A DNA stretch of 64,000 bases from Aspidapion aeneum. Taxonomy: Eukaryota > Arthropoda > Insecta > Coleoptera > Brentidae. The DNA is taken from positions 5,198,112 through 5,262,111 of the forward strand of contig OY755042.1 of assembly GCA_963576565.1 (NCBI GenBank), written 5' to 3'. Under the pieces are notes generated by a model. That model saw only the letters and a list, made by a program, of their open reading frames with translations. It had not been told where the DNA came from and did no database searches. Positions 1 to 11,839 of this stretch are shown piece by piece. The stretch's first letter is position 1; the number at the start of each line of letters is the position of its first letter. The translations under genes were made by a program, and so were the position numbers.

Positions 1-332
1 GGGGTCAAAATTCAACATCCGGAACGGATGTACCCAGAGAAACAACCCAAAGTAGGCAGAAGGTCCCTTCCTGAAAACAAAATCGACAAGTCTGAATATT
101 ATATTGGGTGTTTCCCCAGGGTGGTTAGGTATAGGTAGTGTACTTTTTTACAATTCACAATTTGTAAAATACAAAAATCTTGGCCAAACCATATGAGGTT
201 GAAGAATTTGACTTTTTTTTTAATGGCCGCAATTTTTACCTTCCTAGCCCGCGCAGCAATGTCTAGAGAAGGTATTGTATTGTAATATAACAAGATTCTT
301 CGTTTAATGGTACTACCCCATATGTTAAAAGC
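1..332. other. AT-rich stretch, no gene seen
   Basis: No recognisable coding region, repeat or RNA. The short open frame on the minus strand at 99-293 has no family features. Confidence 0.4.
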
Positions 333-663
333 GGCCTACAGACACGGATCACCTAAGGTGATCCGTGCTACAGACACGCGAGCATTTCTTGAGATTAGTA
401 CGCGCGAACTAATCTCTGCATACATGTACGTTTGGTGGAATTGCCTACACACACGAAGACAAAATTAAACGTTCTAAACATAAACACGATATTCTCAATG
501 CGTTTTGCCTAGACACCGAGAGATTTGCTCGCGTACATCGTGCGCGCGAACAAATCTTCGAGAGATATTTTAGGCGGATATTGTCTACACACGAAGAGAT
601 TAGTATGCGCAAAATTGTACGAGCGTACTAATCTCTAGAAATGTTCGCGTGTCTGTAGGCCCC
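333..663. mobile_element. MITE, GGCCTACAGACACGCG family, copy 1
   Basis: Non-coding element whose ends are inverted repeats: GGCCTACAGACACG at the left and its complement at 650-663. A second copy lies at 52757-53055 with the same internal sequence (TACATGTACGTTTGGTGG and an ACACACGAAGA block). Internal subrepeats alternate GAGATTAGTACGCGCG with its complement, so the element can fold extensively. This copy carries an extra 25-base palindrome near its left end (343-367). The right flank reads CCCCTTAA, which hints at a TTAA target, but this is not clean on both sides. There is no coding capacity. Confidence 0.85.
343..367. repeat. 25-base perfect palindrome inside MITE
   Basis: Two 12-base arms (CACGGATCACCT and its complement) flank one A. 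The palindrome overlaps or abuts a direct repeat, CTACAGACAC, at 336-345 and 368-377. The copy at 52757 has only one CTACAGACAC and no palindrome, so this is a local insertion or duplication. Confidence 0.85.
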
Positions 664-1261
664 TTAATGGTTTATATTATATCACTTTTTGCAATTTAGG
701 TGGTCAATCTAATAAATGATAAACCATTATGGGCACCTAAATTTAAAAAATATAATAAAATTGTTCTCTCACAGTTGTTATATCATTATTGGACACCAAA
801 TCTGAACAGGAAGCCAAAAACGGTCTTTCATTGGAAAACCCTGTATATAGTAATAAATATATATTTACTATTCGTTTATTATTATTTAGAAGAGCTGCAA
901 AAGGGAACGGTATAGAATAGTCCTAGACATGTGTAGATCAATGAAGACAAGCGTTATAAGATAAAAACTTTGAGCTTTACCTAAAAGTAGTGTTGGGCAA
1001 GATCGCATGTTTTTAATAATCGTCGCAAAAAATCGCATGCTTTTATTCAAATCATATAATTTGAAAGCTTGTATTCAAATGATAAAATGGGAAAATATTA
1101 TGTTTGAGTAAAATAATCAGATGACACCGAAATTTGCATAATTGGATTTTCGATTAATTTTTTATTCTGTAAAAACCAGTTTAAAAATACAGAAGAAGTT
1201 GTAAATCTTACTCACTTCAAAGTGAGTTATTTGTCTCAATTTGTCATTACATAATTTTTCT
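664..1261. other. AT-rich stretch, no gene seen
   Basis: Nothing supportable on either strand. Short open frames (for example 700-915) have AT-driven composition and no motifs. Confidence 0.4.
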
Positions 1262-1427
1262 CACCTACCATAGTTGCCGCATGCCTTAATTTTCCACCCG
1301 GGATTTCTCGAGAAATGCTAAAAATTTTAAAAAATGCCGAGATACGCCGATTTTGTTTGCGAGAGGGACATTTTTTTTTAGCACGCACCCCCTTCGTGGG
1401 GTACACTTTACCCCTATATATTTAATA

Positions 1428-1700
1428 GGAAGAGTGGGTTTAGTGATACCTTGTTTTGCAGGTCTCTTGAATATCTTTAAAACCGTGTTAAAATTTTCAA
1501 AATCTATCCATTAGTTTTTAAGATATTTTAATTTTATATTTTTCGGACTTAATTTTTATTTTATCATTCCATGTTAAATTTGAAAATTTGAAAGAAAATA
1601 TCTCAAAAACTAATTAATGGATTTTCGAAATTTTTACACGGTTGTAAAGATATTCAAGAGACCTTCAAAACAAGGTATCACTAAACCCACCTTCCCTATT
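1428..1700. repeat. Inverted repeat, arms of about 95 bases
   Basis: GTGGGTTTAGTGATACCTTG and about 75 following bases are repeated inverted at about 1600-1695 (ending AAGGTATCACTAAACCCAC). The loop is about 80 bases of AT-rich sequence. It is non-coding and MITE-like. Confidence 0.75.
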
Positions 1701-1849
1701 CAAAATATAGAGGTAAAATCAAGGGGGAATTCGCTACCCCAAAATTACCAGCTGATTACCAGGTGATTGCCAGTGATTCCCAGGTGATTACCAGTGATTC
1801 GCAGGTATATGATTCCATGTGATTCCCAGAAAAATGTACATTCCCCCTC

Positions 1850-2610
1850 GGTTTAGGAAAAGTCGGGAAAACGCGGTAAATGTTTTGGAAAACTCTGAAA
1901 ATGTTCAGGAAAACTCTGGACAAGTTCAGGAACAGTCCAGAAATGTTCAGGGAAAAATTGGAACATTTTAGGAAAAGTCTGTAAATGTTTAGGAAAAGCC
2001 TCAAAAACTCCGGAAATGTTCAGGAAAACTATGCTAAAGTTTAGAAAAAGTCTGGGAATGTTTAGAAAAAATCTAGAAAACTCATAAAATGTTCTGGACA
2101 ACCCTGGAAATATTTAGAATAAGTATGGAAAACTTGGGAAATGTTTTGGAAATCTTCCGGAAAAATATTCTGAAAAAACTCTGGAAATGTTCAGGAAAAA
2201 TCTGGAAATGTTCAGGAAAAGTATGAAAAATACTATAAATTTTTTAGAAAAGTCCGGAAAGTTCTAAAATAGTTTAGGAAAAGTTTGGAAATGTCTGCAA
2301 ATACCCTGCAAAAATTGGAAATGATAGGAAATGTTAAGGAAAATTATGGAATACTAAGAAAAAGTTCAGAAAAAGTATGGCAAATTCTGAAAGTTTCCTA
2401 AAGAAGTCTAAAATTGTTAGGAAAAAATGTTCACGAAAATATGGAAAACTCTGGAAAAGTTCAGGAAATGTTTGGGAAAATGTCCAGGAAAAGTCTGGAA
2501 ATGTATGAAAAAGTTTTGAAATGTGCTGGAAAAGTTAAAAGAATTTCAGGAAAGGCTGAAAATAATCAGGAAAATTCTGAAAATGTTTATGAATATGACC
2601 CTGAAGATAA
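1850..2610. repeat. Minisatellite of about 20-21 bp, AGGAAAAGTCTGGAAATGTTC type
   Basis: Degenerate tandem copies of a unit close to AGGAAAAGTCTGGAAATGTT run for about 760 bases. The unit length varies and substitutions are frequent. Open frames read through it on both strands (for example 1756-2101 minus, 2414-2647 plus) are repeat artefacts with periodic Phe/Leu or Gly/Lys residues. Confidence 0.85.
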
Positions 2611-3190
2611 GTTTATTTCAAAACTTTTTTATGACTTTATTTTTTGAATGAACCAAAAAATCTAAAAGGTATACAATATTGCGATTAAAATAAAACTTAT
2701 TTTATGTTTATCTCTAAATTGGCCATTAAAACTATTGTTTGTTTCCTTTTTCCACAAGCCTGCTGATGGACAACTACATTAAATTGAATTTCGGCATGAA
2801 GTGGTCGGAAATTATTATTCTTTTTATTTTTCTTCTAATTTAGTTCGTTTAATGTATAATATGTTCTATTACTTGATGTCAAGTCATTAGCTAGAATACG
2901 TAGATTGTAGCAGTAATATAGTGTTCATAAACTTAAAATGCCATTCTCAGTGATTCCCATGTGATTCCCAGAAAAATGTACAGTGATTACCACCCGCGAA
3001 TTCCCCCTCGGCTAAAATATAACCCTCAAAGGTACTGCGTGCTACAAAAATTTCAAGATTGCCACAAAGTGCCCCCCTTGCAAACAAAATCGACGTGTCT
3101 CGGCATTTTTTAAAATTTTTAGCAGTTCTCGAGAAATCCCGGGCAGAAAGTTTTAAATGGCACACAGTGTATAATAACTGTATACAGGTA

Positions 3191-4048
3191 GCTTATTGGG
3201 CCACCTGGTCTCTTAAAAATAGTTTAAAAATGTCTTGCTTTCGATAATCAACATATAATTATTATCAATGTAGTCAAGTCAGTTATTTTTTACTTAAAAG
3301 TGATCCAACTGAAATTCAAGTTTTATTTTTTTTGATAAATTTAAGTGTCCAAGTTTTTAAATAGACGTGACATAAATACTATACTTATATTTAAAATAGG
3401 AAAAATTTTAAGTAAACTTTTCTATAGTTGGATTTTTCGATGAGGGCAATGTTGTAAAAATTTTAGAATTATGTAATAAACATTAACATAAAAGATACCA
3501 GAAAATGACGTCGTTATCCATCGAAAAATCCTTGTATATAGTTTTCTACAATAAACGGATCAACAATACATTTGTTTTTGAGTCTTGTACAAAAACCATT
3601 TTTACGTTTAATCTTTGTAAAGGGGTGCTAAAATATATCAATTTTTGCATACAAATTCTATTTAAAAATTATAAAAAATATTATAAATATTAATACATAA
3701 AAGAGCAGATGTTACTCGGTTTGTCCCAAAAAATAAACTTTTATACTTATCAACTTTTTTGTCAACTGAATGTTACAGAAGACACGCAGACAGTTTTAAA
3801 GAAGAAATAGATAATTTAAGAGAAAATAATTTAGTCTAGAGGAGCATTAGTTTTTGAAAAAGATATGTCATTGTCTGACAAAATATTTTAAAAAGAAGTT
3901 TTGATCAATCAAACCAGATTTTAACAGACATAAATCAACATTACATGTATCAAATAATACAACTATTGTGTATTCATTGCATGTATGGATAAATAACCAA
4001 TTTGTTAGACTTCACCTAATTTTTCCTAATTACCGCGTTAATCTACTA
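3191..4048. other. AT-rich stretch, no gene seen
   Basis: Very AT-rich sequence with no coding, RNA or repeat structure that I can support. Confidence 0.4.
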
Positions 4049-5763
4049 GTCTTAATTGCCATGGGTCACTATTGCTATCTCGGTAACTATAAGAACTACA
4101 AGGTTGTTCAAATTAGATAAAATGAGCAGTTTTTGGGGGACATTAAAAATCTGGTTTCACATTATAAAAAAAACAATATGGTATTTTCTAAAAAAAATTT
4201 TTGTAGTTTTCGAGATATTACTATTAACTTACTTTTTTTAGATACGGACCTGTATTTTTTATTCTATTTTTTTAAAAAACTTTTTTTATGATTTTAACGA
4301 TGTATCACATATCCATATTTATTTGTATTTTAATGCTGAAAAAATGTTATTTAAGTTTTTTGACACTTTTACCGTTTTATCATAGGTGGCTTGGACGGCA
4401 AAAAAAAAACAATTGCTTATAAAAACCTATGATGCATAATACATCTGTTAAATTTAGTTTAAACCAACATGGCAGCGTATTTCAAGAATTAAAAATTAAA
4501 TTTAAGACCAACAAAACAATTGACTGTTTTATAAACAAACAGACTGATGCGTTTTATAAAAAAAACTGTTTTCTAACTTTTAAAGCATTTAAACTTTTTA
4601 CTGATTAATTAAATTAAACTTATTTAAAAATATTTATTTTTATTTTAACACGTTTTTTCAAAATAAAACAGCTTTCTTATCCAAATGCTGAAAATGTTCA
4701 CCATTTTGTTGCAGAGATGCGCCCTTTTCGTTATTTTAGGATTAGTTGATTTGGTTACAGGCTTGCCTTATTTATTATGAAGTAGGTCTTCCAAATCTCG
4801 AGGACCAGTTTTATAAACCTTATTTTTGATAAGACCCCATATGGAAAAATCCAGAGGAGTAATGTCCGGTGACCTGAGTGGCCAACGTATTGGCCCGTTA
4901 TTTCCGATCCACTTATTTGGTTTGAAATTATTCAAAAACCTGGTACAACGACGATCTCGGAGGCCGGGTGCACCATCGTGCTAGTAGTACTCAAAATTTG
5001 TACATCTAAAGGCAGATCATCCAAAAAATCTTCTAATGTATTTGTCAGAAAAATGTTAATCTGGTGAGTTTCTTGGAAGAAAAAACATTTATCCCGAATC
5101 TTTCTTGAAATGCCGTTTCTCTTTGAAAATGCTCATTTTGCATGCAGGTTCCTGTTGTACTAACGGCTTTCATCGGACCATACATTTTTTTGCAAATATC
5201 AATATCACGCCTCCGGTGTCTTAGTAACCAAACTAAATTTAACAGATGTATTACGCATCATAGGTTTTTATAAGCAATTGTTTTTTTTTGCTGTCCAAGT
5301 CACCTATGATAAAACGGTAAAAGTGCCAGAAAACTTAAATGCCATTTTTATAGCATTAAAATACCAATGAATATGGACATGTGATAGATCGTTAAAATCA
5401 TAAAAGTTCTTTTAAAAAATACAGGTCCGTATCTAAAAAAAGTAAGTTAATAGTAATATCTCGAAAACTAGACGCGGTAAATTTTCTTAAAAAATACCAT
5501 ATTGAAGAACGTCAAAAACGCAAAAAAATATTCCGAAAAAACGAATTTTTTGGAAAAACTATACTTTTTGAGATATTTAATAAAATAGATTTGAGCAATT
5601 TTTCGAAAAACCCCCGTAGCTCGGGATTTTATAGTTTTTTTAAAACGTGAAACCAGCTTTTTAATGTCCCCCAAAAACTGCTCATTTTAACTAATTTATT
5701 TGAACAACCTTGTAGTTCTTATAGTTAACGAGATAGCAATAGTGGTCCATGGCAATAAAGACG
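4049..5763 (-). mobile_element. Mariner-like DNA transposon with very long terminal inverted repeats
   Basis: The left arm (4049-4460) is repeated inverted at 5230-5763. Matching landmarks are GTCT(T/A)ATTGCCATGG at the outer ends, TAGATACGGACCTGTATTTT in the middle and CTATGATGCATAATACATCTG at the inner ends. The right arm has about 120 extra bases. The unique centre holds a decayed transposase on the minus strand (4772-5200), so the arms are the terminal repeats of one element. Length is about 1.7 kb. I saw no clear target duplication. Confidence 0.75.
4772..5200 (-). pseudogene. DDE transposase C-terminal half (IS630/Tc1/mariner superfamily), decayed
   Basis: The clean part (minus, about 4772-4990) reads DGAP, then RRCTRFLNNF, WIGNNGPIRWPLRSPDITPL, DFSIWG and LEDLLHNK before a TAA stop. 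This matches the insect transposase type with HDGAPPH...WPPRSPDLTPLDFFLWG. The Asp of DGAP and the Asp of SPD/LDF correspond to family catalytic regions. Upstream (about 4990-5200) the homology continues in shifted frames (WSDES, then FLTNTLEDFLDDLP), so there are at least two frameshifts plus stops. The N-terminal DNA-binding part is absent. It is not functional. Superfamily assignment is from motifs only. Confidence 0.75.
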
Positions 5764-6986
5764 CCCTGTATAGCGGAATAAAAAATCTACTATTTGATAA
5801 AATGAACGTAATCAATATTATGCCGTAAAGTGGTTTTAGTTTTGTCTTTTTTATGCTGGATAACGATTGTATTTTTAGTAATAGTACTGTCAGATTATAG
5901 CTTTAGTATTATAATTATCTTTAGGTATAAAGAGAATTATTTAAGATCAATGAACTTCTACGGTGACACTAAGCATTCCCAATACGGAAACCGAGGGTGT
6001 TCCATCTGAGTGCAAAGAATTTGTGCTTCCTGTATTGTGAGATGTAAGCGTTGTGTACACAAAATTAGAACTGCGGCCAGAACAACGCAGATCTATGGTT
6101 TAGCATCTAAATCAAATTAATGTTTGTTTGTTAAGCTTACTATGGTCTGACAGCACAAATATCCCGAGTTCAACAAATTGCGAAAAGTAAACAATATGAC
6201 AATTAAAAAATTTAACAGATTTCTACAGGATTACTATATACAAATCAATTACAACTCCAACAATATTTTATTAAAAATAAATTATTTTATTTTTAACACC
6301 TTATGACCCACCCTGCATTTTTGACGTTGCGAAAACGGATACTAAGCCGTATTAAATTAGATTCCCTTTCTAATTTAAACTCATTTATAGAATACTTTTG
6401 CGGAAGTACAAAAATAATATACATTTTTAGACAATACAATACATTTTCTTTAAGTTTTGAAAAGCGGTAATTATAACGGGTTATAATATAAATATCAGAA
6501 GAATAAAATGGGATATGCAAATAAACTTCTAATCTAATATCAATTTGTGATTTATTTTAAATTTTAAAATACATAAGATTTATGCTCAAATAATAAACTC
6601 AATATTGAAAATAATTTTATCAACTAAAATTTTGATTGTACATTTCAAATGCGTATGCAGAACTAGTATTAATTTTACAGACTATAACAATATTTTTAAT
6701 TAGCCGTAAATAGTCTTTCAACAAAAATTTGATTTTCAGATTATAAAAAATATTAGAAATCAAAAAACTATTTTTGTTTGATGATTTACCCCTTTTGAAG
6801 GGTTGTTTATAACCCTTTTTACAAGATAAATTTACAAAATGGCTTTTTATGAGTAATATTATTTAGAAGTTATTCAGGAGCTCAAATTTTCGTTAAATTA
6901 CAGTAAGTATAGTCTGTTTTGCATGGAGAAAACATATCCGAAAAAGTTATCAAAAATTTTGCGAGAAAATTTGATTTGATTAAAAA
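5764..6986. other. AT-rich stretch, no gene seen
   Basis: No gene or repeat recognised. The open frame at 6293-6520 (minus) has no motif and AT-driven composition. Confidence 0.4.
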
Positions 6987-7907
6987 GGGCCACGACCCTG
7001 AAAAAATCAGCTGTTCTCCGGGGGCTGAATTTTACATTGGATCTTATGGGAGGTCAGAAGTTTTTTTATGATATTTTCAAAAATGACACTACAGATTTCC
7101 GCGAAATTTCAGTGAAATATTCTTAGACACCATCCCGATATTCCACCAAAGTTTTGTAAGGAAGCAATATGATTAAAAGGTTAAAATCTTCAAGGATTAG
7201 CATTCCTTATTATGAATTCAAATTACCCGCCATGTACCACATGCCAACTGTTATATATATTTGACCAAGGCCAACATAAAAATAGAGGCCACGACCCTGA
7301 AAAAATCAGCTGTTCTCCCGGGGCTGAATTTTACATTGGGTCTTATGGGAGGTCAGACGTTTTTTTATGATATTTTTAAAATGGCACTACAGATTTCCGC
7401 AAAATTTCAGTGAAATATTTTCAGACACCATCCCGATATTCCACCAAAGGTTTGTAAGGAAGCAACATGATTAAAAGGTTAAAATCTTCAAGATTTAGCA
7501 TTCTTTATTTTGAATTCAAATTACCCGCCATGTACCACATGCCAACTGCTATATTTGACATGTATTTGACTTTGTCATCTGTGATTGTCAAATTCGCTTC
7601 TGCATTAAACTAAATTTTTGTGTGAGCTAATGAAGCGGCTATAAAAAATCCTTCCAGAATAAAGTAAAAATAATCTCACAAACGGCGTTATTAAAAAAAA
7701 AAGAAATATTCATGAACCGTCATTCCAACTTCAATATTTTAAAGACAATCAGCTGTGTCGTAACGTGACCATCAAAAAAAATTAGCCCCGGATGTGACGT
7801 CAACAAAGTGGAGGATCGTGGCCCGTCCGTTTTGATAGCCCTGCGTGACCATCAAAAAAAAAAATCAGCCCCGGATGTGACGTCAACAAAGTGGAGGATC
7901 GTGGCCC
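6987..7907. mobile_element. GGGCCACGAYCCT element with partial tandem copies on both sides
   Basis: A complete element appears to be 7266-7843, bounded by imperfect inverted ends (CAAGGCCAACATAAAAATAG... and ...TTTTGATAGCCCTG, both with GGCCACGA(C/T)CCT nearby). It is preceded at 6987-7265 by a second copy of its left about 280 bases and followed at 7844-7907 by a second copy of its right about 65 bases. A single full copy lies inverted at 46857-47467. It is non-coding. The right end carries a TGACGTCA palindrome. Confidence 0.8.
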
Positions 7908-8382
7908 GTTTCTTAAAGTGTCAAACTGAATCTTTGATTGGCGGCAGGCGAGTATTATTATTAAAATTTTAATTTCAGAGCATGATTGAAGTTCTAATGT
8001 ATTTTCTCAATGTAAATAAGTCTTATGATTTTACAATAAAATAAGCACATAAAAAAGTCGATTGAAATAAATAAGTAAATAAATAAATTGGCATAAAGGT
8101 TAGCCCTAATTCTATAGCTGTCATAGTCAATCACACATAAATAAATATAAAGATTGCTACACTAAATAAAAAATATTAAATTCGCCTGCTAAACTAAAAT
8201 ATTCATTCATCGGTAGCTAGTCGTCAGGATTTTACCAATTAAAAGAGTACAGCGGAAGTGAAACCTTTAGAAAATTAAAACATTTAAAGCACTAAATAAA
8301 ATAATTGGTTTTAAAGCAAAAAATAAATTAAAGAAAAAAAAAGGCAAAATTTAGAACCGCTGTAATTAGTATTAAAAATTAA
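7908..8382. other. AT-rich stretch, no gene seen
   Basis: No coding or RNA signal seen between the element at 7.0-7.9 kb and the foldback starting near 8.4 kb. Confidence 0.4.
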
Positions 8383-10390
8383 AGTTGAATATACTATAGT
8401 TGATATTGTATTAGAGTGAGTAGAGGGGTAAATACAGTGGCACGCACTTCCTTTAATTTTTTTATTGATATTGATTCCCAAAATGAGGCACGGCACTAAT
8501 TAGTCATTAGCCCACTATTTTACTTGCTTTTTATTATTATCTGGTTGTTACGAACATATTAATTTAGCCGGGCTTTGACGTTTTCTATTCGTTGTTGTTT
8601 TGACTGTTTATGTCAAACAAATTACGACGGAGCTTTTTACAAAACAAATTACCGTTTTTGCAACTAAATCAATATTTGCGTACATTTTAATATAATTTTG
8701 GATCCTCTTTTATGTTTTGGATCTTTATTTATTAGGTAAGTACCTATATTTGATCTCTCCTTTAAAAGGTCTTAGTGTCACTGCATGTACAATCTGAAAC
8801 ACTAATTTTTTAGGGCTTCTTTACTTAGATTTTACCGCAAAATTTGGTTTACTATAGCTATGACGCAGTGCCACTTTAATACAATACAAAGCTTCGACAT
8901 TTTAAAATAACCAAAACCTTATTTTTTCTTTAATCTATTTACTTCTTTAGTCACCAAAAACTCCTCGTACAGCAAAATAACTAATAGTAGAATAAAAGAA
9001 AATGTAGTAACGAAATAACCTTACGCTATGTCAAATTTGGCGTCAAAAATATGGATTTTATTTTAAAAAATGAACTTAATCTTAAAATAAACTGGTAAAA
9101 TTTTTACAAATTGCTTTAAACATTTTTTTTGTCGCATTGTTACGTTAGGATGAGAATTTTTAAACACCTTATGATTGTGGGAAAAAATATAGATATATAT
9201 TTTGGGCAAATTTTCATTATGATTTTGATGCAAAAAAAGAAATAAAAGTACAGGGTGTTTCATTACGATTATTATTATCCTTTTTAAACCTTAATTTTCG
9301 TCAAAAAGAAAAAAATTGAAAAGCGCTGAATTAGTAATTGTTTTCCTTTTTGGTTACAGTATAAAATTTATTTTGACATTTACTGTATACAAGGGATAGT
9401 TGAAAATTATGTTTTTTTTAAAGGAAACACTCTTTATATTTTTACAAGTATAAATAGGGCTTAAAATCTTTTTTTATAATATAACACTTTATAGCTGTGA
9501 ATGATACGAGATATAACCATCTTCAATGCCCAGTAAAATCTATAAAAGGTAAAATTATACTAGTTGATATTGTTGTAAAATTTTGCGGCAAAATCTAAGT
9601 AAAGAAGCCTAAAAAAATTAGTGTTTCACTTTGTACATGCAGTGTGCCGCTTGGGGTTTAATGTTCGAAGGATAAAACACTAAGACCTTTTAAAGGAGAG
9701 ATCAAATAGGTACTTACCTAATAAATAAAGATCCGAAACATAAAAGAGGATTCAAAATTATATTAAAATGTGCGCAAATATTGATTTAGTTGCAAAAACG
9801 GTAATTTGTTTTGTAAAAAGCTCCGTCGTAATTTGTTTGACATAAACAGTCAAAACAACAACGAATAGAAAACGTCAAAGCCCGGGTAAATCAATATGTT
9901 CGTTTCAACCAGATAAGAGTATATATGTTCCTTTCTAATGAAATCGTTTAGAAGACGTCAATAAAAAGCATGTAAAATAGTAAGCTAATGACTAAATTAG
10001 TGCAGTGCCTCATTTTGGAAATCAATAGCAATAAAAAAATTAAAGGAAGTGCGTGCCACTGTATGTACCCCTCTACTCCCTTCCCGCCCATCAAGGTTTT
10101 GATGACGCGGCGTCATTTTAATACAATATCAACTATAGGAGCAGTACTAATTTATTTTATTAAAAAAATTAAAATTGGTTATATCCCGTAAACTTTTATT
10201 GACATCTATAAAGCATGTTATGTTATGTTTTTAAAAGAAGATTTTAAGTTTTATTCATACTTGTAAAAATATATAGGGTGTTTTTTTTTAAACAAATAGT
10301 TTACTTGCCCCCTGTATATGGTAGGTAATGTCAAAATACATTTCATATTGTAACCAAAAAGGGAAAAAAAATGCTGATTCAAATTTTTTT
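8383..10390. mobile_element. Long foldback element, nested inverted repeats
   Basis: Sequence at about 8383-8850 (landmarks AGTGGCACGCACTTCCTTTAA, CAAATTACGACGGAGCTTTT, TAAAAGGTCTTAGTGT) recurs inverted at about 9577-10140. A second, weaker pair overlaps it: about 9335-9545 (TTCCTTTTTGGTTACAGTAT, ACAAGTATAAATAGGG) is inverted at about 10160-10390. The two sets interleave, which points to two insertions or a rearranged foldback. No transposase is seen in the 8850-9335 centre. Similar short open frames on both arms (8311-8496 minus, 9988-10191 plus) simply reflect the inverted repeat. Confidence 0.7.
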
Positions 10391-11190
10391 ATGACTATAA
10401 TTAATGGTTAAAAAGGGTGAGAAGAAATATAATTTAACACCCTGTACTGCAAAACGTAGAGAGAAATAAAAAGTTATAGACTCATGACTTTTATATTGCT
10501 TCCAACACAAACTAAAACGAAGACTAAACCTGAGCGATTTTGATTTTACATTGCAGACACACAGTCTTTAAATAATAATCCGAAAATGACACTTAGATAT
10601 GTTAAAATGTATTTTTGTCATGATTTTATGTCATAGATATGATTAAAATAATAACCCAAGTATATTTTTTCGGAATTTGGATTGAATTTAATTTTGCTCT
10701 AGCAGGTAACAATATGTATACATAATTACTAAGAAAAAGTACGGTTAATTCTTGTAAAACTTAAAAAAAAAGTCCAAAATCAGACTAAAGCGTTGGTTCA
10801 GATTACATTTATCGAATCTACAAGCCAAGCACTTAAGTTCCATTGTTTGGTTCTATTTATCAGGTGATTTTTAAAATACCATAGATAAAATTACCTAAAA
10901 AGTTCTCGACCGACAACAAAGACAGAATGTTCAAAATTTTGTTTTTTTTATTGGGAGCTTTTGCTTTTTAAAATCAAAAACTCTACAATTTTCATTTACC
11001 ACCGATTAAAAAAAGTCTAAATATTAACATAGTAAGTAAAAATCTCTTTAAAAACTGCAACAGGCATTTCATAAAATGAAGATACATTTTCTTTGGAAGT
11101 GTTTTTAAATATATTATTTAATTTTTTTTAAAATTTTATGTAAATATTTATAGCGTAATATTTAGCACCTTACAGTAATATTAGATTTAA
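10391..11190 (-). other. Probable 3' UTR and 3' flank of the minus-strand gene
   Basis: This lies directly after the stop codon at 11191-11193. A minus-strand AATAAA occurs at 10947-10952, about 240 bases past the stop, and could be the poly(A) signal. No other gene is seen. The UTR assignment is inference from position. Confidence 0.4.
10947..10952 (-). terminator. Candidate poly(A) signal AATAAA
   Basis: Complement of TTTATT. It is the first canonical hexamer I see downstream of the terminal exon. In such AT-rich DNA it could be chance; RNA 3' ends would decide. Confidence 0.3.
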
Positions 11191-11326
11191 TCAGATAGGT
11201 TCAGATGTACTTGGAGATACAACTGAAGTTGCAGGCCTGTTTAGGAAGTATTTCTCACCGACTGGCGATACAGATCCTACTCTGTTTATGGATGGCTGGC
11301 GGTGTTTCACTGGAGAACTGATATGC
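11191..11326 (-). CDS. Terminal coding exon (exon F) of the large minus-strand gene
   Basis: The acceptor reads TTTTTAATTTTCAG just above 11326, with a good pyrimidine run. The first base completes an Arg codon split by the intron (phase 2), matching the donor of the exon at 18736-18951. The frame then encodes 44 residues, starting HISSPVKHRQPSINRVGS and ending SPSTSEPI, followed by TGA at 11191-11193. The segment is basic and Ser/Pro-rich with repeated SVSP/VSPS motifs, in keeping with SVSR motifs in the two preceding exons. No domain is recognisable. The alternative frames from the same acceptor stop quickly. Confidence rests on phase agreement and composition; transcript evidence is lacking. 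Confidence 0.72.
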
Positions 11327-11499
11327 CTGAAAATTAAAAAGAAACAAAACAGAAATCAGACATCTTTCTGTAAATATAGAATCAAAAAGAGAACATATTA
11401 CATATCTATAAAATTATAGCAGAGCTTATAAATTTCAGTAATGCTATAGAAGTCTAAATTCGGTTCTTGTGTTTCGTTGGTAATCGCGGTATAATGTTT

Positions 11500-11665
11500 A
11501 TTATTATATATATTTTTTGGGAGGGCCTTATTTGCGATCCCGCGGCTCCGACCCACACGGGTGCATGTAGGTCAGATATATGACAGCACTGGAGCATCAA
11601 CAACATCGTACGAGTGCCTTAGGTGGTATAGTCCTTGCAATACCCCAAGTCCCTTTGCTATCCTT
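11500..11665 (-). mobile_element. 3' tail fragment of an R2/R4-like LINE
   Basis: Sequence reading GGCCTTATTTGCGATCCCGC...CGACCCACACGGGTGCATGTAGG resembles the 3' end of the LINE at 15375-17160 (GGCCTTACTTGCGGTCCCGC...CGACCCACACGCCTGCAAGTAGG). Both begin after a TATTATTTATTTTT-like tail when read on the plus strand, so the 3' end faces left. Only the tail remains. Confidence 0.6.
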
Positions 11666-11839
11666 TTTTATTTTTCTGCTATAAAGAAGACAGAAAATAG
11701 CTTCGAAAATCATTGTTGGCCCCAGATTGCAGTTGGCAGTTGCAAGCCTGTCTGTCTATCAAAGCTTAAATTGACAATGAAAGTAAACTTTCAAAACAAA
11801 AAATTTTTGTCAAGTAGTCAAAATATTTTGTAAAGTAGA

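Larger units (their letters stand above)
1262..3190. mobile_element. Composite inverted-repeat element containing a minisatellite
   Basis: Sequence at 1262-1397 (with CCCGGGATTTCTCGAGAA and GCCGAGATACGCCGATTTTG) recurs inverted at about 3030-3165. A second pair sits inside: GTGATTCCCAGAAAAATGTAC with TTCCCCCTCGG occurs at about 1820-1855 and in direct orientation at about 2960-3010. The arms enclose the 1428-1700 hairpin and the 1850-2610 minisatellite. I read it as an old foldback or TIR element; no transposase is present. Confidence 0.6.
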
